Shown here piece after piece: positions 7,269-14,374 of a stretch of 18,673 nucleotides of DNA. Within the stretch, counting starts at the first letter, position 1. The number at the start of each line of letters is the position of its first letter. The position numbers and the translations under genes are program-made. This DNA is from Deltaproteobacteria bacterium (lineage in GTDB: Bacteria; Desulfobacterota; Desulfobulbia; Desulfobulbales; UBA5123), in assembly GCA_021788685.1 (NCBI GenBank), contig JAJYKH010000015.1, forward strand, positions 1-18,673, written 5' to 3'. A model generated the notes under the pieces. That model did no database searches. It was not told the origin of the DNA and worked only from the letters and a program-made list of their open reading frames with translations.

Positions 7269-8762
7269 TCATCCCGTGCCGTCCCGCCGGAGGGTCCTGA
7301 CGACCTCCCCCTGCCGGTCCCGGATCCGCACCTCCAGGGGCATGGCCCCGGGGAGGGAATGGGTGGCGCAGGAGAGGCAGGGATCGTAAAGCCGGAAGGC
7401 CATCTCGATCCGGTTCAGCATTCCCTCTTCCACGACCGTGCCGCCGGTGATGAATTTTTCCGCAGCGCGTTTGATGGACATGGCAATCGCGGCATGGTTA
7501 TTGGTGGTGCCTACGATCAGGTTCACCCGGGTGAGGATGCCCCGGTCGTCCGTTTCGTAATGGTGGGTGAGTGTCCCCCGGGGGGCCTCCACCGAGCCGA
7601 TGCCCACCCCCCGGATGGTTTCCGGCATCCTCCGGACCTCGGGAGAGGTGATCTCCGGGTCGGTCGCCAGCGCGAGCATCCGCTCGGCAGCATAAAGCAG
7701 CTCGATGAGCCGGGCCCAGTGGGTTGCCAGCCGGTGGTGCACGGGCTCACGGCCGGCGCCTGTGGTCCGGCAGCCGAAGGTTTCGTACAGGCGCTCGAAA
7801 TGCTCCTGCGCCCGGGGGGTGGCCATGGCCGCGGCCACGTTCAGCCGGGAGAGCGGCGAGGCAACGTAAACGCCGCTCCCGCTGCCGTCCACCAGGCCTT
7901 TCCAGCCGATCTTCCGGAGATAGGGAAATTTCAGGTAGGTCCACGGCTCCACGTGCTCGGCCAGGTGGTCGGCGTACTCGCGGGGATGATATTTGAGGGT
8001 CTCCCCGCCCTCCGGGGCCACCACCCGGATCATCCCGTCGTAGAGATTGAGCCGGTTTTCCCCATCCACCGTACCCATGGAGTAGGTCCGGTGGAGATAG
8101 ATGTCCGAGGTGACCAGCGCCAGGTGGGCGGGGTTCTTGAGGACCAAGTCGTCGAAGGCCGCGAGCGAGAACAGGGCGAAGTCGACATTCTGCCGCGCGA
8201 TCGCCTCGATTTCCCGCCTCTCCTCCTCCGAGACCGGTTTGCTCCAGCCGCCGGGCAGGCCGGCCGAGGGGTGGACGGCCCGGCCGCCGAGCATCTGGAT
8301 GACCCGGTGATTCCGCGACCGGCAGGCGATCACCTTCTTCCCGGCCTCCGCCCCCAGCTTGCGGATGACCCCCAGGATGTTCCGCTCGGAAGGCGGGGCA
8401 TCCGGGCCCAGGATAAAATCGGGCCCGCCCAGGGCATAGAAGTGGGTGGTGTGGTCAGTGACGAAGAAGGCCATGTAGAGAAGCTCGCGGATCTTCTTCG
8501 CCGCGGGCGGCGGCTCCACCCCGAAGAGCTCGTCCAAGGCCTTGACCGAGGCCAGGTGGTGCGCCTCCGGGCAGACCCCGCAGATGCGGCTGGTGATGAC
8601 CGGCATCTCTTCGGCATGACGGCCCACGCAGAACCGCTCGAAACCGCGTAGCTCCGGCACCTGAAAGTAGGCGTTGGCGACCTCCCCGTGCTCGCCGAGG
8701 AAGATCTCGATCCTGCCGTGGCCCTCGAGGCGGGTGATCGGGTCGATGGTGAGCCGCGTCAT
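7269..8762 (-). CDS. mvhA: [NiFe] hydrogenase large subunit, MvhA type (group 3)
   Basis: Catalytic subunit that splits or forms H2, 497 residues. The N-terminus TRLTIDPITRLEGHGRIEI carries the conserved RLEGHG. The first nickel motif is RICGVC (Arg59 to Cys64) followed by PEAHH, and the second is DPCLSCATH (460-468). After His468 remain 29 residues (from SLPGAMPLE), the expected peptide for the maturation protease encoded next. There is no signal peptide, and the small subunit also lacks one, so the enzyme is cytoplasmic. The motif set and neighbours fit the MvhADG group (3c), but group 3 subtypes share these motifs and a tree would be needed to place it. The start overlaps the mvhG stop as ATGA (8759-8762). 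Confidence 0.95.
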   Translation of the reverse strand: MTRLTIDPITRLEGHGRIEIFLGEHGEVANAYFQVPELRGFERFCVGRHAEEMPVITSRICGVCPEAHHLASVKALDELFGVEPPPAAKKIRELLYMAFFVTDHTTHFYALGGPDFILGPDAPPSERNILGVIRKLGAEAGKKVIACRSRNHRVIQMLGGRAVHPSAGLPGGWSKPVSEEERREIEAIARQNVDFALFSLAAFDDLVLKNPAHLALVTSDIYLHRTYSMGTVDGENRLNLYDGMIRVVAPEGGETLKYHPREYADHLAEHVEPWTYLKFPYLRKIGWKGLVDGSGSGVYVASPLSRLNVAAAMATPRAQEHFERLYETFGCRTTGAGREPVHHRLATHWARLIELLYAAERMLALATDPEITSPEVRRMPETIRGVGIGSVEAPRGTLTHHYETDDRGILTRVNLIVGTTNNHAAIAMSIKRAAEKFITGGTVVEEGMLNRIEMAFRLYDPCLSCATHSLPGAMPLEVRIRDRQGEVVRTLRRDGTG

Positions 8763-9745
8763 GGGAGCCTCCCCTTGAGAAGCGAGCCGGCGAGGCTGTA
8801 TTTGTAGAAGGTGCCGGCGGCATCCGGAAGGGAGCCCAGGACCTCGTCGATCCGGGCGGCGATCTCCTCGGGCGACAATCCGGTGATAGGGCCTATGTCG
8901 AGGATCGATCCCAGGGCGGCGACCATGGCCGCTCCCTGGTCGGCCACCCCTTCGGGGGGACCGTAGCAGCCGGTGCAGGGCATGCTCACCTGGGGGCAGA
9001 GGGCGCCGCAGCCGTCCCGGGTGGCCGGCCCCATGCAGACCAGCCCCTGATCGAGAAGGCACTGCTCCGGATCGGGGACGATTTCCCAGGTCCGGTGGAA
9101 GCGGCTGATCTTCTTCTCCCTCTTCCGGCGCCCGCATTCCGCGCACACCGCCGAGCGACCCGCTCCGAGGGCGCTCCCCAGCGGGGGGAGCGGCTTCCCT
9201 TGGATGACCGGATCGAGGGCCTTCCAGACCTGCTCCGGCTCGGGGGGGCACCCGGGGATGAAATAGTCGACGGCCACCTCTTCGGCCAGGGGCGCCACCC
9301 GGCCGAGGAAGGGAGGAAGCTGCAGCGTCCCTTCGGGGACGGTCGTTTCCGGGAGAGGAAGGGTGCGGGCCGGATTGGGGGTGGTCGGACCTTCCAGGTA
9401 GATGGCCGGAAGCGGGCCGGCGGGATCGAGATTGGCCAGGGCGGGGATGCCCCCCTGGTGAGCGCAGGCCCCGAAACCGATAAGGAGCTGCGATTTCCGG
9501 CGGAGCAGGCGGGCCATCTCTCGGTTCTCTCCGGTCCGGAGCGCCCCATTGACCAAGGTCAGGGCGATGCTCCGGTCGGGGAGCGCCTCGATGTCTTTCT
9601 TTTTGGTATCGAGGAGACACGGGCAGAAGACGAGATCGAAGGCCGCATCGAGATCCAGGAGCCGCTCGTGGAGATTGAGGATGGCGATCTCGCAGCCCCC
9701 GCATGAGGCGGCCCAGTAGATGCTCAGTTGCGGCTTGTTCGCCAT
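8759..9745 (-). CDS. mvhG: [NiFe] hydrogenase small subunit, MvhG type
   Basis: Electron-transfer subunit of the hydrogenase, 328 residues. Proximal-cluster cysteines are visible in YWAASCGGCE (Cys15, Cys18), GFGACAHQGGIP (Cys94) and FIPGCPPEP (Cys166). Further cysteines at 201, 204, 229, 237, 246, 250, 257 and 260 (the last two in PCTGCYGPPEG) would bind the medial and distal [4Fe-4S] clusters. There is no twin-arginine signal, so the protein stays in the cytoplasm, as for Mvh/Frh-type enzymes. The start at 9745 follows GAGGAGG at a rather long spacing of 13 bp; upstream in-frame codons read as non-homologous, arginine-rich sequence. It is the first recognised gene of the hydrogenase operon and is preceded by a possible 32-codon frame. 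Confidence 0.94.
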   Translation of the reverse strand: MANKPQLSIYWAASCGGCEIAILNLHERLLDLDAAFDLVFCPCLLDTKKKDIEALPDRSIALTLVNGALRTGENREMARLLRRKSQLLIGFGACAHQGGIPALANLDPAGPLPAIYLEGPTTPNPARTLPLPETTVPEGTLQLPPFLGRVAPLAEEVAVDYFIPGCPPEPEQVWKALDPVIQGKPLPPLGSALGAGRSAVCAECGRRKREKKISRFHRTWEIVPDPEQCLLDQGLVCMGPATRDGCGALCPQVSMPCTGCYGPPEGVADQGAAMVAALGSILDIGPITGLSPEEIAARIDEVLGSLPDAAGTFYKYSLAGSLLKGRLP

Positions 9746-9773
9746 GGAATCCGCCCGCCCTCCTCGGGTCGAA

Positions 9774-9872
9774 TCAGGAAAGCATCCTCCCCCGGCCTTC
9801 GAGTGGAGCCTCGGTCTTCGGCAGCCACGGCGCGGGGTCATCCGAAAGGATTCGAAAACGAGTTGATCTCAT
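9774..9872 (-). CDS. Possible 32-residue leader peptide upstream of mvhG
   Basis: A short open frame encodes a 32-residue, arginine- and proline-rich peptide starting MRSTRFRILSDD and ending GRMLS. AGGAG lies 10-11 bp before its ATG, and its stop is 28 bp before the mvhG start. It resembles no family I recognise, and a frame this short in GC-rich DNA may be chance. If translated it could be a leader that affects mvhG translation; this is inference only. Confidence 0.25.
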   Translation of the reverse strand: MRSTRFRILSDDPAPWLPKTEAPLEGRGRMLS

Positions 9873-10102
9873 CCGGGGATACTCCTGTACGCTTGCCTTT
9901 TTGGCTCCTCACTAAAACATTTTTCTTGTGAATTCGAAATGATTTTCCGTGTTCCCGGTCATTTCCGCGTTGGTCAGATCTTCACGGCCCACCATCGAAT
10001 GATCGGGAAATCCATCCCGAAGCTTCAATGAAATGATCTTCTCCTGAGATTGTTTTGCTCCCGAGCGAATTGGCAACAGGAACCACGGAGGCAGGCGCCA
10101 AC
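9873..10102 (-). promoter_or_regulatory. Upstream region of the hydrogenase operon with inverted repeat
   Basis: The 408-bp gap between mvhG and the gltA-like gene holds the gltA terminator at its right end and a possible small frame at its left. The rest must contain the operon promoter. It is more AT-rich than the genes around it. The clearest structure is TCGGGA AATCCA TCCCGA at 10003-10020, a perfect 6-bp inverted repeat with a 6-nt spacer that could be an operator. I find no convincing sigma-70 pair, no sigma-54 TGGC/TTGC pair and no FNR-type TTGAT-N4-ATCAA site. Confidence 0.4.
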
Positions 10103-10129
10103 AAAAAAGGCGATCCGAAGATCGCCTTT
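10103..10129 (-). terminator. Intrinsic terminator of the gltA-like gene
   Basis: Read on the minus strand, GGCGATC TTCG GATCGCC is a perfect 7-bp stem (extended by A-T pairs) with a stable TTCG loop, followed by a run of six T. It starts about 25 bp after the gltA-like stop codon, so it ends that transcript before the hydrogenase operon. Confidence 0.93.
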
Positions 10130-10153
10130 CCGTGGGAGCTCCTGCCCTTATTC

Positions 10154-11545
10154 CTACTGCCGGCCCGCCCGCAGATCCTCGCCTTCCAGATAGCGGCGGA
10201 TGGACTCGGCAGCCGTCTTGCCCTGGAAAACCGCCTTGGCCGCGGTCTGAGGCCCGAGCACCGCATCGCCGCCGGCAAAGATCCAGGGCTCCGAGGTCTG
10301 GAGGGTCACCTTATCCACTTCGAAGGTGCCCCACCGGGTGGTGGCGAGCGGCTTGCCGCCGGTGGCGGTGAGGTCCACGTCCTGACTGATGGCTGGAATG
10401 ATCGCCTCCGCCTTGATGATGAAGTTGGAGCCGGCCACGGGCTCGGGACGGCAACGGCCGGAGGCGTCGCAGGCGCCGAGCTGCATCCGGATGCACTCCA
10501 CCCCCGTCAGCTTCCCGTTCTCCCCGTGGATCTTCACCGGGGCGGCCAGGAATTCGATCTTCACCCCTTCCTCTTCCAGGTGGTGGATCTCGGCTTTGCT
10601 GGCGGGCATCTCCTGCTTGCTCCGCCGGTAGAGGATGAACACCTTGTCGGAGCCGGTGCGGAGCGCAGTGCGGGCGACGTCGATAGCCACGTTGCCGCCG
10701 CCGACCACCACCACCTCCCGGCCGAGGTTGATCTTCTCGCCCATGTTCACCCGCCGCAGGTAATCGACCCCATGGAGCACGCCGGCCAGCTCCTCCCCTT
10801 CCACCCCGAGCTTCCGGCTGTTGTGGGCCCCGACCCCAAGGAAGACCGCCCCGAACCCTTCCGCCTTGAGCTGCTCGAGACTCTTGTCTTTGCCGATGAT
10901 CTGCTCAGTGGCGATCTCCACGCCGCAGTTGCGCAGGGCGTCGAACTCGGCCGCGATGATGTCCCGGGGCAGCCGGTAGGCGGGAATGCCCACCGTGAGC
11001 ATGCCCCCCAGCACCGGCAAGCTCTCGAAGATCGTGCAGGAGTACCCCGCATGGGCCAGGTGGTAGGCCACGGTCATCCCGGCCGGACCGGAGCCGACGA
11101 TGGCCACCTTCCGGTTTTTTGGGGTGGCGCACGCCTTGGTCATGTCCTTTTTGTTGGCCACCATCCAGTCGACCAGAAAACGCTCCAGCATGCCGATTGC
11201 CACCGGCTCACCGTTCTTGCCGCGGATGCAAGATCCCTCGCACTGAAATTCATGGGGGCAGACCCGGGAGCAGACCGCCGGGAAGGAATTGGTCTGGCGG
11301 TCCACCCAGTAAGCCTCCTCGAATTTGCCTTCCCGCAGCAGGCCGACGAACCCGGGAATGTCGTTGTGGATGGGGCAGCCTTCCCGGCATTTCGGCTTCT
11401 TGCACTGGAGGCAGCGCTGCGCCTCGCTGATGGCGGTGTCAGGGTCGAACCCCTTCACCACTTCCTCGAAATTGGTGATCCGTGCGGCAGGCGACAGCTC
11501 CCGCGCCCGGTGCCTTCCGATGGCCATCCGCTCCTTGGCATCCAT
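10154..11545 (-). CDS. gltA: GltA-type NAD(P)H-dependent flavin Fe-S oxidoreductase (glutamate synthase small subunit / NfnB / SudA family)
   Basis: A 463-residue flavoprotein. The N-terminal Fe-S domain has CLQCKKPKCREGC (Cys45, 48, 53, 57) and CSRVCPHEFQCEGSC (Cys92, 96, 102, 106). The FAD site is VGSGPAG (150-156) and the NAD(P)H site VVGGGNVAIDVARTALR (280-296). This family serves as the small subunit of NADPH glutamate synthase, as NfnB of the bifurcating ferredoxin-NADP enzyme, or as sulfide dehydrogenase subunit A. Neither a glutamate synthase large subunit nor an NfnA/SudB partner lies beside it, so the exact role is open; gltA is the usual label. The ATG at 11545 has GAGGGA 7 bp upstream; the ATG at 11590 has no ribosome site. 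It is a single-gene unit, divergent from cheX. Confidence 0.9.
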   Translation of the reverse strand: MDAKERMAIGRHRARELSPAARITNFEEVVKGFDPDTAISEAQRCLQCKKPKCREGCPIHNDIPGFVGLLREGKFEEAYWVDRQTNSFPAVCSRVCPHEFQCEGSCIRGKNGEPVAIGMLERFLVDWMVANKKDMTKACATPKNRKVAIVGSGPAGMTVAYHLAHAGYSCTIFESLPVLGGMLTVGIPAYRLPRDIIAAEFDALRNCGVEIATEQIIGKDKSLEQLKAEGFGAVFLGVGAHNSRKLGVEGEELAGVLHGVDYLRRVNMGEKINLGREVVVVGGGNVAIDVARTALRTGSDKVFILYRRSKQEMPASKAEIHHLEEEGVKIEFLAAPVKIHGENGKLTGVECIRMQLGACDASGRCRPEPVAGSNFIIKAEAIIPAISQDVDLTATGGKPLATTRWGTFEVDKVTLQTSEPWIFAGGDAVLGPQTAAKAVFQGKTAAESIRRYLEGEDLRAGRQ

Positions 11546-11884
11546 GGCGTTTTCCCTCGCGATCAAAGGGCCGAGAAGCCCTGTTTTCATGAAAAGAAAA
11601 AAAGAGGCGCTATGTTAATCTGTTTTTTGAACCAATTCATCCCAAAACTGCCGGTCTCGCAAGGCCCCCCCGATTATCGTGCTATTCTGGTTGTTTCTCC
11701 CCGTTTTCCCCGATCGATTGGAGGGGATTGGTCGATCTTCGAAACTCGGTCGATGTGCCGGACGGCAAAGTCGCGGAACCGTCCGGGACAGGCCATCTAT
11801 CCGCTTGACAAAGCAGGGAAGTTGTCTCAATGTACGGGGCAAAATGGTTTTGGTCTGCCCAGCTCATTACGCACAGGGATCTCC
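11546..11884. promoter_or_regulatory. Divergent control region between gltA-like gene and cheX
   Basis: A 339-bp gap with no credible gene. It holds CCGGACGG at 11758-11765 and CCGTCCGG at 11779-11786, a perfect 8-bp inverted repeat with a 13-nt spacer. It also holds GGTCGAT twice (11730-11736 and 11748-11754, 18 bp apart) and GATCGA/TCGATC arms at 11712-11717 and 11732-11737. A perfect TTGACA at 11805-11810 faces cheX, but no good -10 box follows at 16-18 bp (CAATGT at 11828), so the cheX promoter is only tentative. A weak hairpin, AGGGC/GCCCT at 11567-11582, lies in the gltA leader. No clear gltA promoter was found. Confidence 0.45.
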
Positions 11885-12358
11885 ATGAAAGCCGAATATA
11901 TCAATCCCTTTCTCTCCGCGACCAAAAACGTCCTGGAAACGATGGCCCAGACGCCGGTTACCGCGCTGAAGCCGCGTCTGAAGGACAATACTACCACCTA
12001 CGGCGAGGTGACCGGTATCATCGGGATGGTTTCCCAGCAGGTGTCCGGTTCGATGATCGTCAGCTTCTCCAAGGAATGCATCCTGAAGATCGTGGCCAAC
12101 ATGCTCATGGAGCCTCCCAAGGACAAGATCGATGAGGAGATCGTCGATGCGGTGGGCGAGCTGACCAACATGATTTGCGGCGGCGCCAAGGCGCAGCTTG
12201 CCAAGATGAACCTCAAGTTCGACCTGGCCACTCCCACCATGGTGGTGGGCAAGGGAGTTGAAATCACCTACTATTCCGATGCCCCCACCCTGGTGATCCC
12301 CTTCAAGACCGAAGGCGGCGATTTCGTCATCGAGGCCAATCTGGCCAACCGGAAATAA
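11885..12358 (+). CDS. cheX: CheX-family CheY-P phosphatase
   Basis: CheX dephosphorylates phospho-CheY and so ends chemotaxis signals. The protein is 157 residues, the usual family size. The active-site helix reads EEIVDAVGELTNMICGGAK: Glu92 and Asn95 form the ExxN motif that in CheX places Glu and Asn at the phospho-aspartate. The N-terminus MKAEYINPFLSATKNVLETM and the C-terminal PTLVIPFKTEGGDFVIEANL match the family fold. AGGGA sits 5-6 bp upstream of the ATG. It is the only plus-strand gene here, stands alone between terminator and divergent control region, and no CheY is adjacent. Some CheX-domain proteins act on response regulators other than flagellar CheY, so the target is unknown. 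Confidence 0.92.
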   Translation: MKAEYINPFLSATKNVLETMAQTPVTALKPRLKDNTTTYGEVTGIIGMVSQQVSGSMIVSFSKECILKIVANMLMEPPKDKIDEEIVDAVGELTNMICGGAKAQLAKMNLKFDLATPTMVVGKGVEITYYSDAPTLVIPFKTEGGDFVIEANLANRK

Positions 12359-12377
12359 TCTCGGCCGCAGTTTCTTG

Positions 12378-12396
12378 GCTGCCTGTTTCGGGCAGC
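12378..12396 (+). other. Hairpin just before the cheX/atpC terminator
   Basis: GCTGCC TGTTTCG GGCAGC forms a perfect 6-bp stem with a 7-nt loop, about 20 bp after the cheX stop. Its last two bases are the first two of the terminator stem, so the two structures overlap and could compete in the cheX transcript. Confidence 0.5.
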
Positions 12397-12438
12397 AAAT
12401 AAAAAAGGCGACACAGAACGTGTCGCCTTTTTATTTGC
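12395..12438. terminator. Bidirectional intrinsic terminator between cheX and atpC
   Basis: GGCGACAC AGAAC GTGTCGCC is a perfect 8-bp stem with a 5-nt loop, flanked by A6 on one side and T5 on the other. The flanking AAAT/ATTT and GC pairs extend the palindrome to about 19 bp per arm with one bulged A. It lies between two convergent genes (cheX stop at 12358, atpC stop at 12461) and can end transcription from both sides. Confidence 0.95.
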
Positions 12439-12460
12439 GTCTGAAGCTTACGACGGGACG

Positions 12461-12874
12461 TTACTGACCCTTGGCTACCTTCAGCCGGGCCAGAGCCCGC
12501 TGCAGGGCAGCTTCGGCCCGTGTCCGGTTGATGTTCTCGGCCTGGCTCTGGGCCTGAGCGAGCCGTTTTTCGGCACGCTCCTTGGCCTTGAGCGCCCGGT
12601 CGACGTCGATGTCTCCGCCGCGCTCGGCGCTTTCGACGAGAAAGGTCAGCTTGTTGTTGGAGACCTCGCAGAAGCCGCCGCTCACCATCAGCAGCTCCTG
12701 CCGATCGCCCTTGCGATAGGAAAGGGTGCCGATCTTGATGGTGGAGAGCATCGGCGCGTGATTAGCGAGAACTCCGAATTCGCCGCCGAATCCTGGGGCG
12801 GTGACGATATCGACCTCGTCGCTCAGCACGGCCCCCTTGGGGGTGACAATTTCCAATTTTAACTTTTCAGCCAT
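12461..12874 (-). CDS. atpC: ATP synthase F1 epsilon subunit
   Basis: Epsilon subunit of the central stalk, 137 residues. It couples rotor and catalytic head and can inhibit ATP hydrolysis. The N-terminal beta-barrel domain is clear: LKLEIVTPKGAVLSDEVDIVTAPGFGGEFGVLANHAPML, with GEFGVLxxHAP as the family signature, then LLMVSGGFCEVSNN. The C-terminal helical pair (about 89-137, rich in Ala, Arg and Glu) is full length, so the regulatory two-helix domain is retained. TGAGGAAG just upstream supports the start. It is the last gene of the operon, 24 bp after atpD, followed by the bidirectional terminator. Confidence 0.97.
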   Translation of the reverse strand: MAEKLKLEIVTPKGAVLSDEVDIVTAPGFGGEFGVLANHAPMLSTIKIGTLSYRKGDRQELLMVSGGFCEVSNNKLTFLVESAERGGDIDVDRALKAKERAEKRLAQAQSQAENINRTRAEAALQRALARLKVAKGQ

Positions 12875-12898
12875 TGGTCTTCCTCAGGTCGGAACCGC

Positions 12899-14329
12899 TT
12901 ATGCAGCCGCCTTCTCCTTGTTGGCTTTCGCCACGGCCTCTTCAATGGAGCCGACCATGTAGAAGGCCGCCTCGGGCAGGTCGTCGTGCTTGCCGTCCAG
13001 GATCTCCTTGAAGCCGCGAACCGTATCAGCCACCTTGACGAACTTCCCTTCCATGCCGGTGAACACGGCGGCAACGGTGAAGGGCTGGGACAGGAACCGC
13101 TGGATCTTCCGGGCCCGGGCCACGGTGATCTGGTCTTCCTCGGAGAGCTCGTCCATGCCGAGGATGGCGATGATATCCTGGAGATCTTTGTACTTCTGGA
13201 GAGTCATCTGGACGCCGCGGGCCACCAGGTAGTGCTCCTCCCCAAGGACGTTGGGGTCGAGAATGCGGGAGGTGGAGTCGAGGGGGTCCACTGCGGGGTA
13301 GATGCCCAGCTCGGCGATCTGCCGGGAGAGCACGACGGTGCCGTCGAGGTGGGCGAACGTGGTCGCCGGCGCCGGGTCGGTAAGGTCGTCGGCGGGCACG
13401 TACACGCACTGGACCGCGGTGATCGAGCCCTTGGAGGTGGAGGTGATCCGCTCCTGAAGCTCGCCGAGGTCGGTGCCCAGGGTAGGCTGGTAACCGACCG
13501 CAGACGGGATGCGGCCGAGAAGGGCCGACACCTCGGAGCCCGCCTGGGTAAACCGGAAGATGTTGTCAACGAAGAAGAGCACGTCCTGGCCTTCCTCATC
13601 CCGGAAGTACTCCGCGGCGCTCAGACCGGTGAGGGCCACCCGGGCGCGGGCGCCCGGCGGCTCGGTCATCTGGCCGTACACCAGCGCGGCCTTGGGGAGA
13701 ACGCCGGATTCCTTCATTTCATGGTAGAGGTCGTTGCCCTCGCGGGTCCGCTCGCCGACGCCGCAGAACACGGAGATGCCGCCGTGGTGCATGGCGATGT
13801 TGTTGACCATCTCCATCATGATAACCGTCTTGCCGCAGCCCGCGCCGCCGAAGAGGCCCATTTTGCCGCCCCGGGGGAACGGAACCAGCAGATCGATAAC
13901 CTTGATGCCGGTCTCGAGCACGTTGACCTCGGTGTCCTGCTCCGTGAAGGAAGGGGCAGGCTTGTGGATGGGCCGCATCTTATCGGCGCTGATCGGCCCC
14001 AAGCCGTCCACCGGCCGGCCGACCACGTTCATGATCCGGCCGAGGGAGGACGCGCCGACCGGGATCTGAATCGGGGCGCCGGTATCCTTGGCCTTCATGC
14101 CCCGAGTCAAGCCGTCGGTGCCGTCCATGGCGATGCAGCGGACGACGTTGTCGCCCAGGTGCTGCGCCACCTCGATGACCAGATTGTCCTCCATGTTGCT
14201 GAGGGTGGGATTGGTCACCAGCAGGGCGTTCATGATGCCCGGCAGCTGGCCAGCCGCGAATTCAACGTCAACGACCGGTCCGATGACCTGGACGATTTTG
14301 CCGACATTACCTGCAGTATTTGTGCTCAT
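12899..14329 (-). CDS. atpD: ATP synthase F1 beta subunit (catalytic)
   Basis: Catalytic subunit, 476 residues. P-loop GGAGCGKT at 161-168; the catalytic Glu193 lies in GERTREG; Walker B strand VLFFVDNIFRF ends in Asp255; the signature PSAVGYQPTL is present. The P-loop has Cys165 where most F-type beta subunits have Val, and there is another cysteine in SITAVQCVYVP (usually VQAIYVP). ATP binding needs the Lys and Thr, which are intact. A strong ribosome site, GGAGGAGG, lies 10 bp upstream. The 82-bp gap after atpG is the longest in the operon and contains a perfect hairpin (14375-14389). Identity is certain; the effect of the cysteines is unknown. Confidence 0.98.
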   Translation of the reverse strand: MSTNTAGNVGKIVQVIGPVVDVEFAAGQLPGIMNALLVTNPTLSNMEDNLVIEVAQHLGDNVVRCIAMDGTDGLTRGMKAKDTGAPIQIPVGASSLGRIMNVVGRPVDGLGPISADKMRPIHKPAPSFTEQDTEVNVLETGIKVIDLLVPFPRGGKMGLFGGAGCGKTVIMMEMVNNIAMHHGGISVFCGVGERTREGNDLYHEMKESGVLPKAALVYGQMTEPPGARARVALTGLSAAEYFRDEEGQDVLFFVDNIFRFTQAGSEVSALLGRIPSAVGYQPTLGTDLGELQERITSTSKGSITAVQCVYVPADDLTDPAPATTFAHLDGTVVLSRQIAELGIYPAVDPLDSTSRILDPNVLGEEHYLVARGVQMTLQKYKDLQDIIAILGMDELSEEDQITVARARKIQRFLSQPFTVAAVFTGMEGKFVKVADTVRGFKEILDGKHDDLPEAAFYMVGSIEEAVAKANKEKAAA

Positions 14330-14374
14330 TGGGTCGATGCCTCCTCCACGCTACCTTCACTCAGGAAGGATTCG

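Noticed and set aside
11805..11833. Confident cheX promoter at the TTGACA box
   Set aside because: The -35 is perfect, but the hexamers at 16-18 bp spacing match TATAAT poorly, so it is kept only as a tentative note.
10055..11884. Long plus-strand extension of the cheX reading frame back to 10055
   Set aside because: It runs antisense through the gltA-like gene. The family N-terminus and the ribosome site place the cheX start at 11885.
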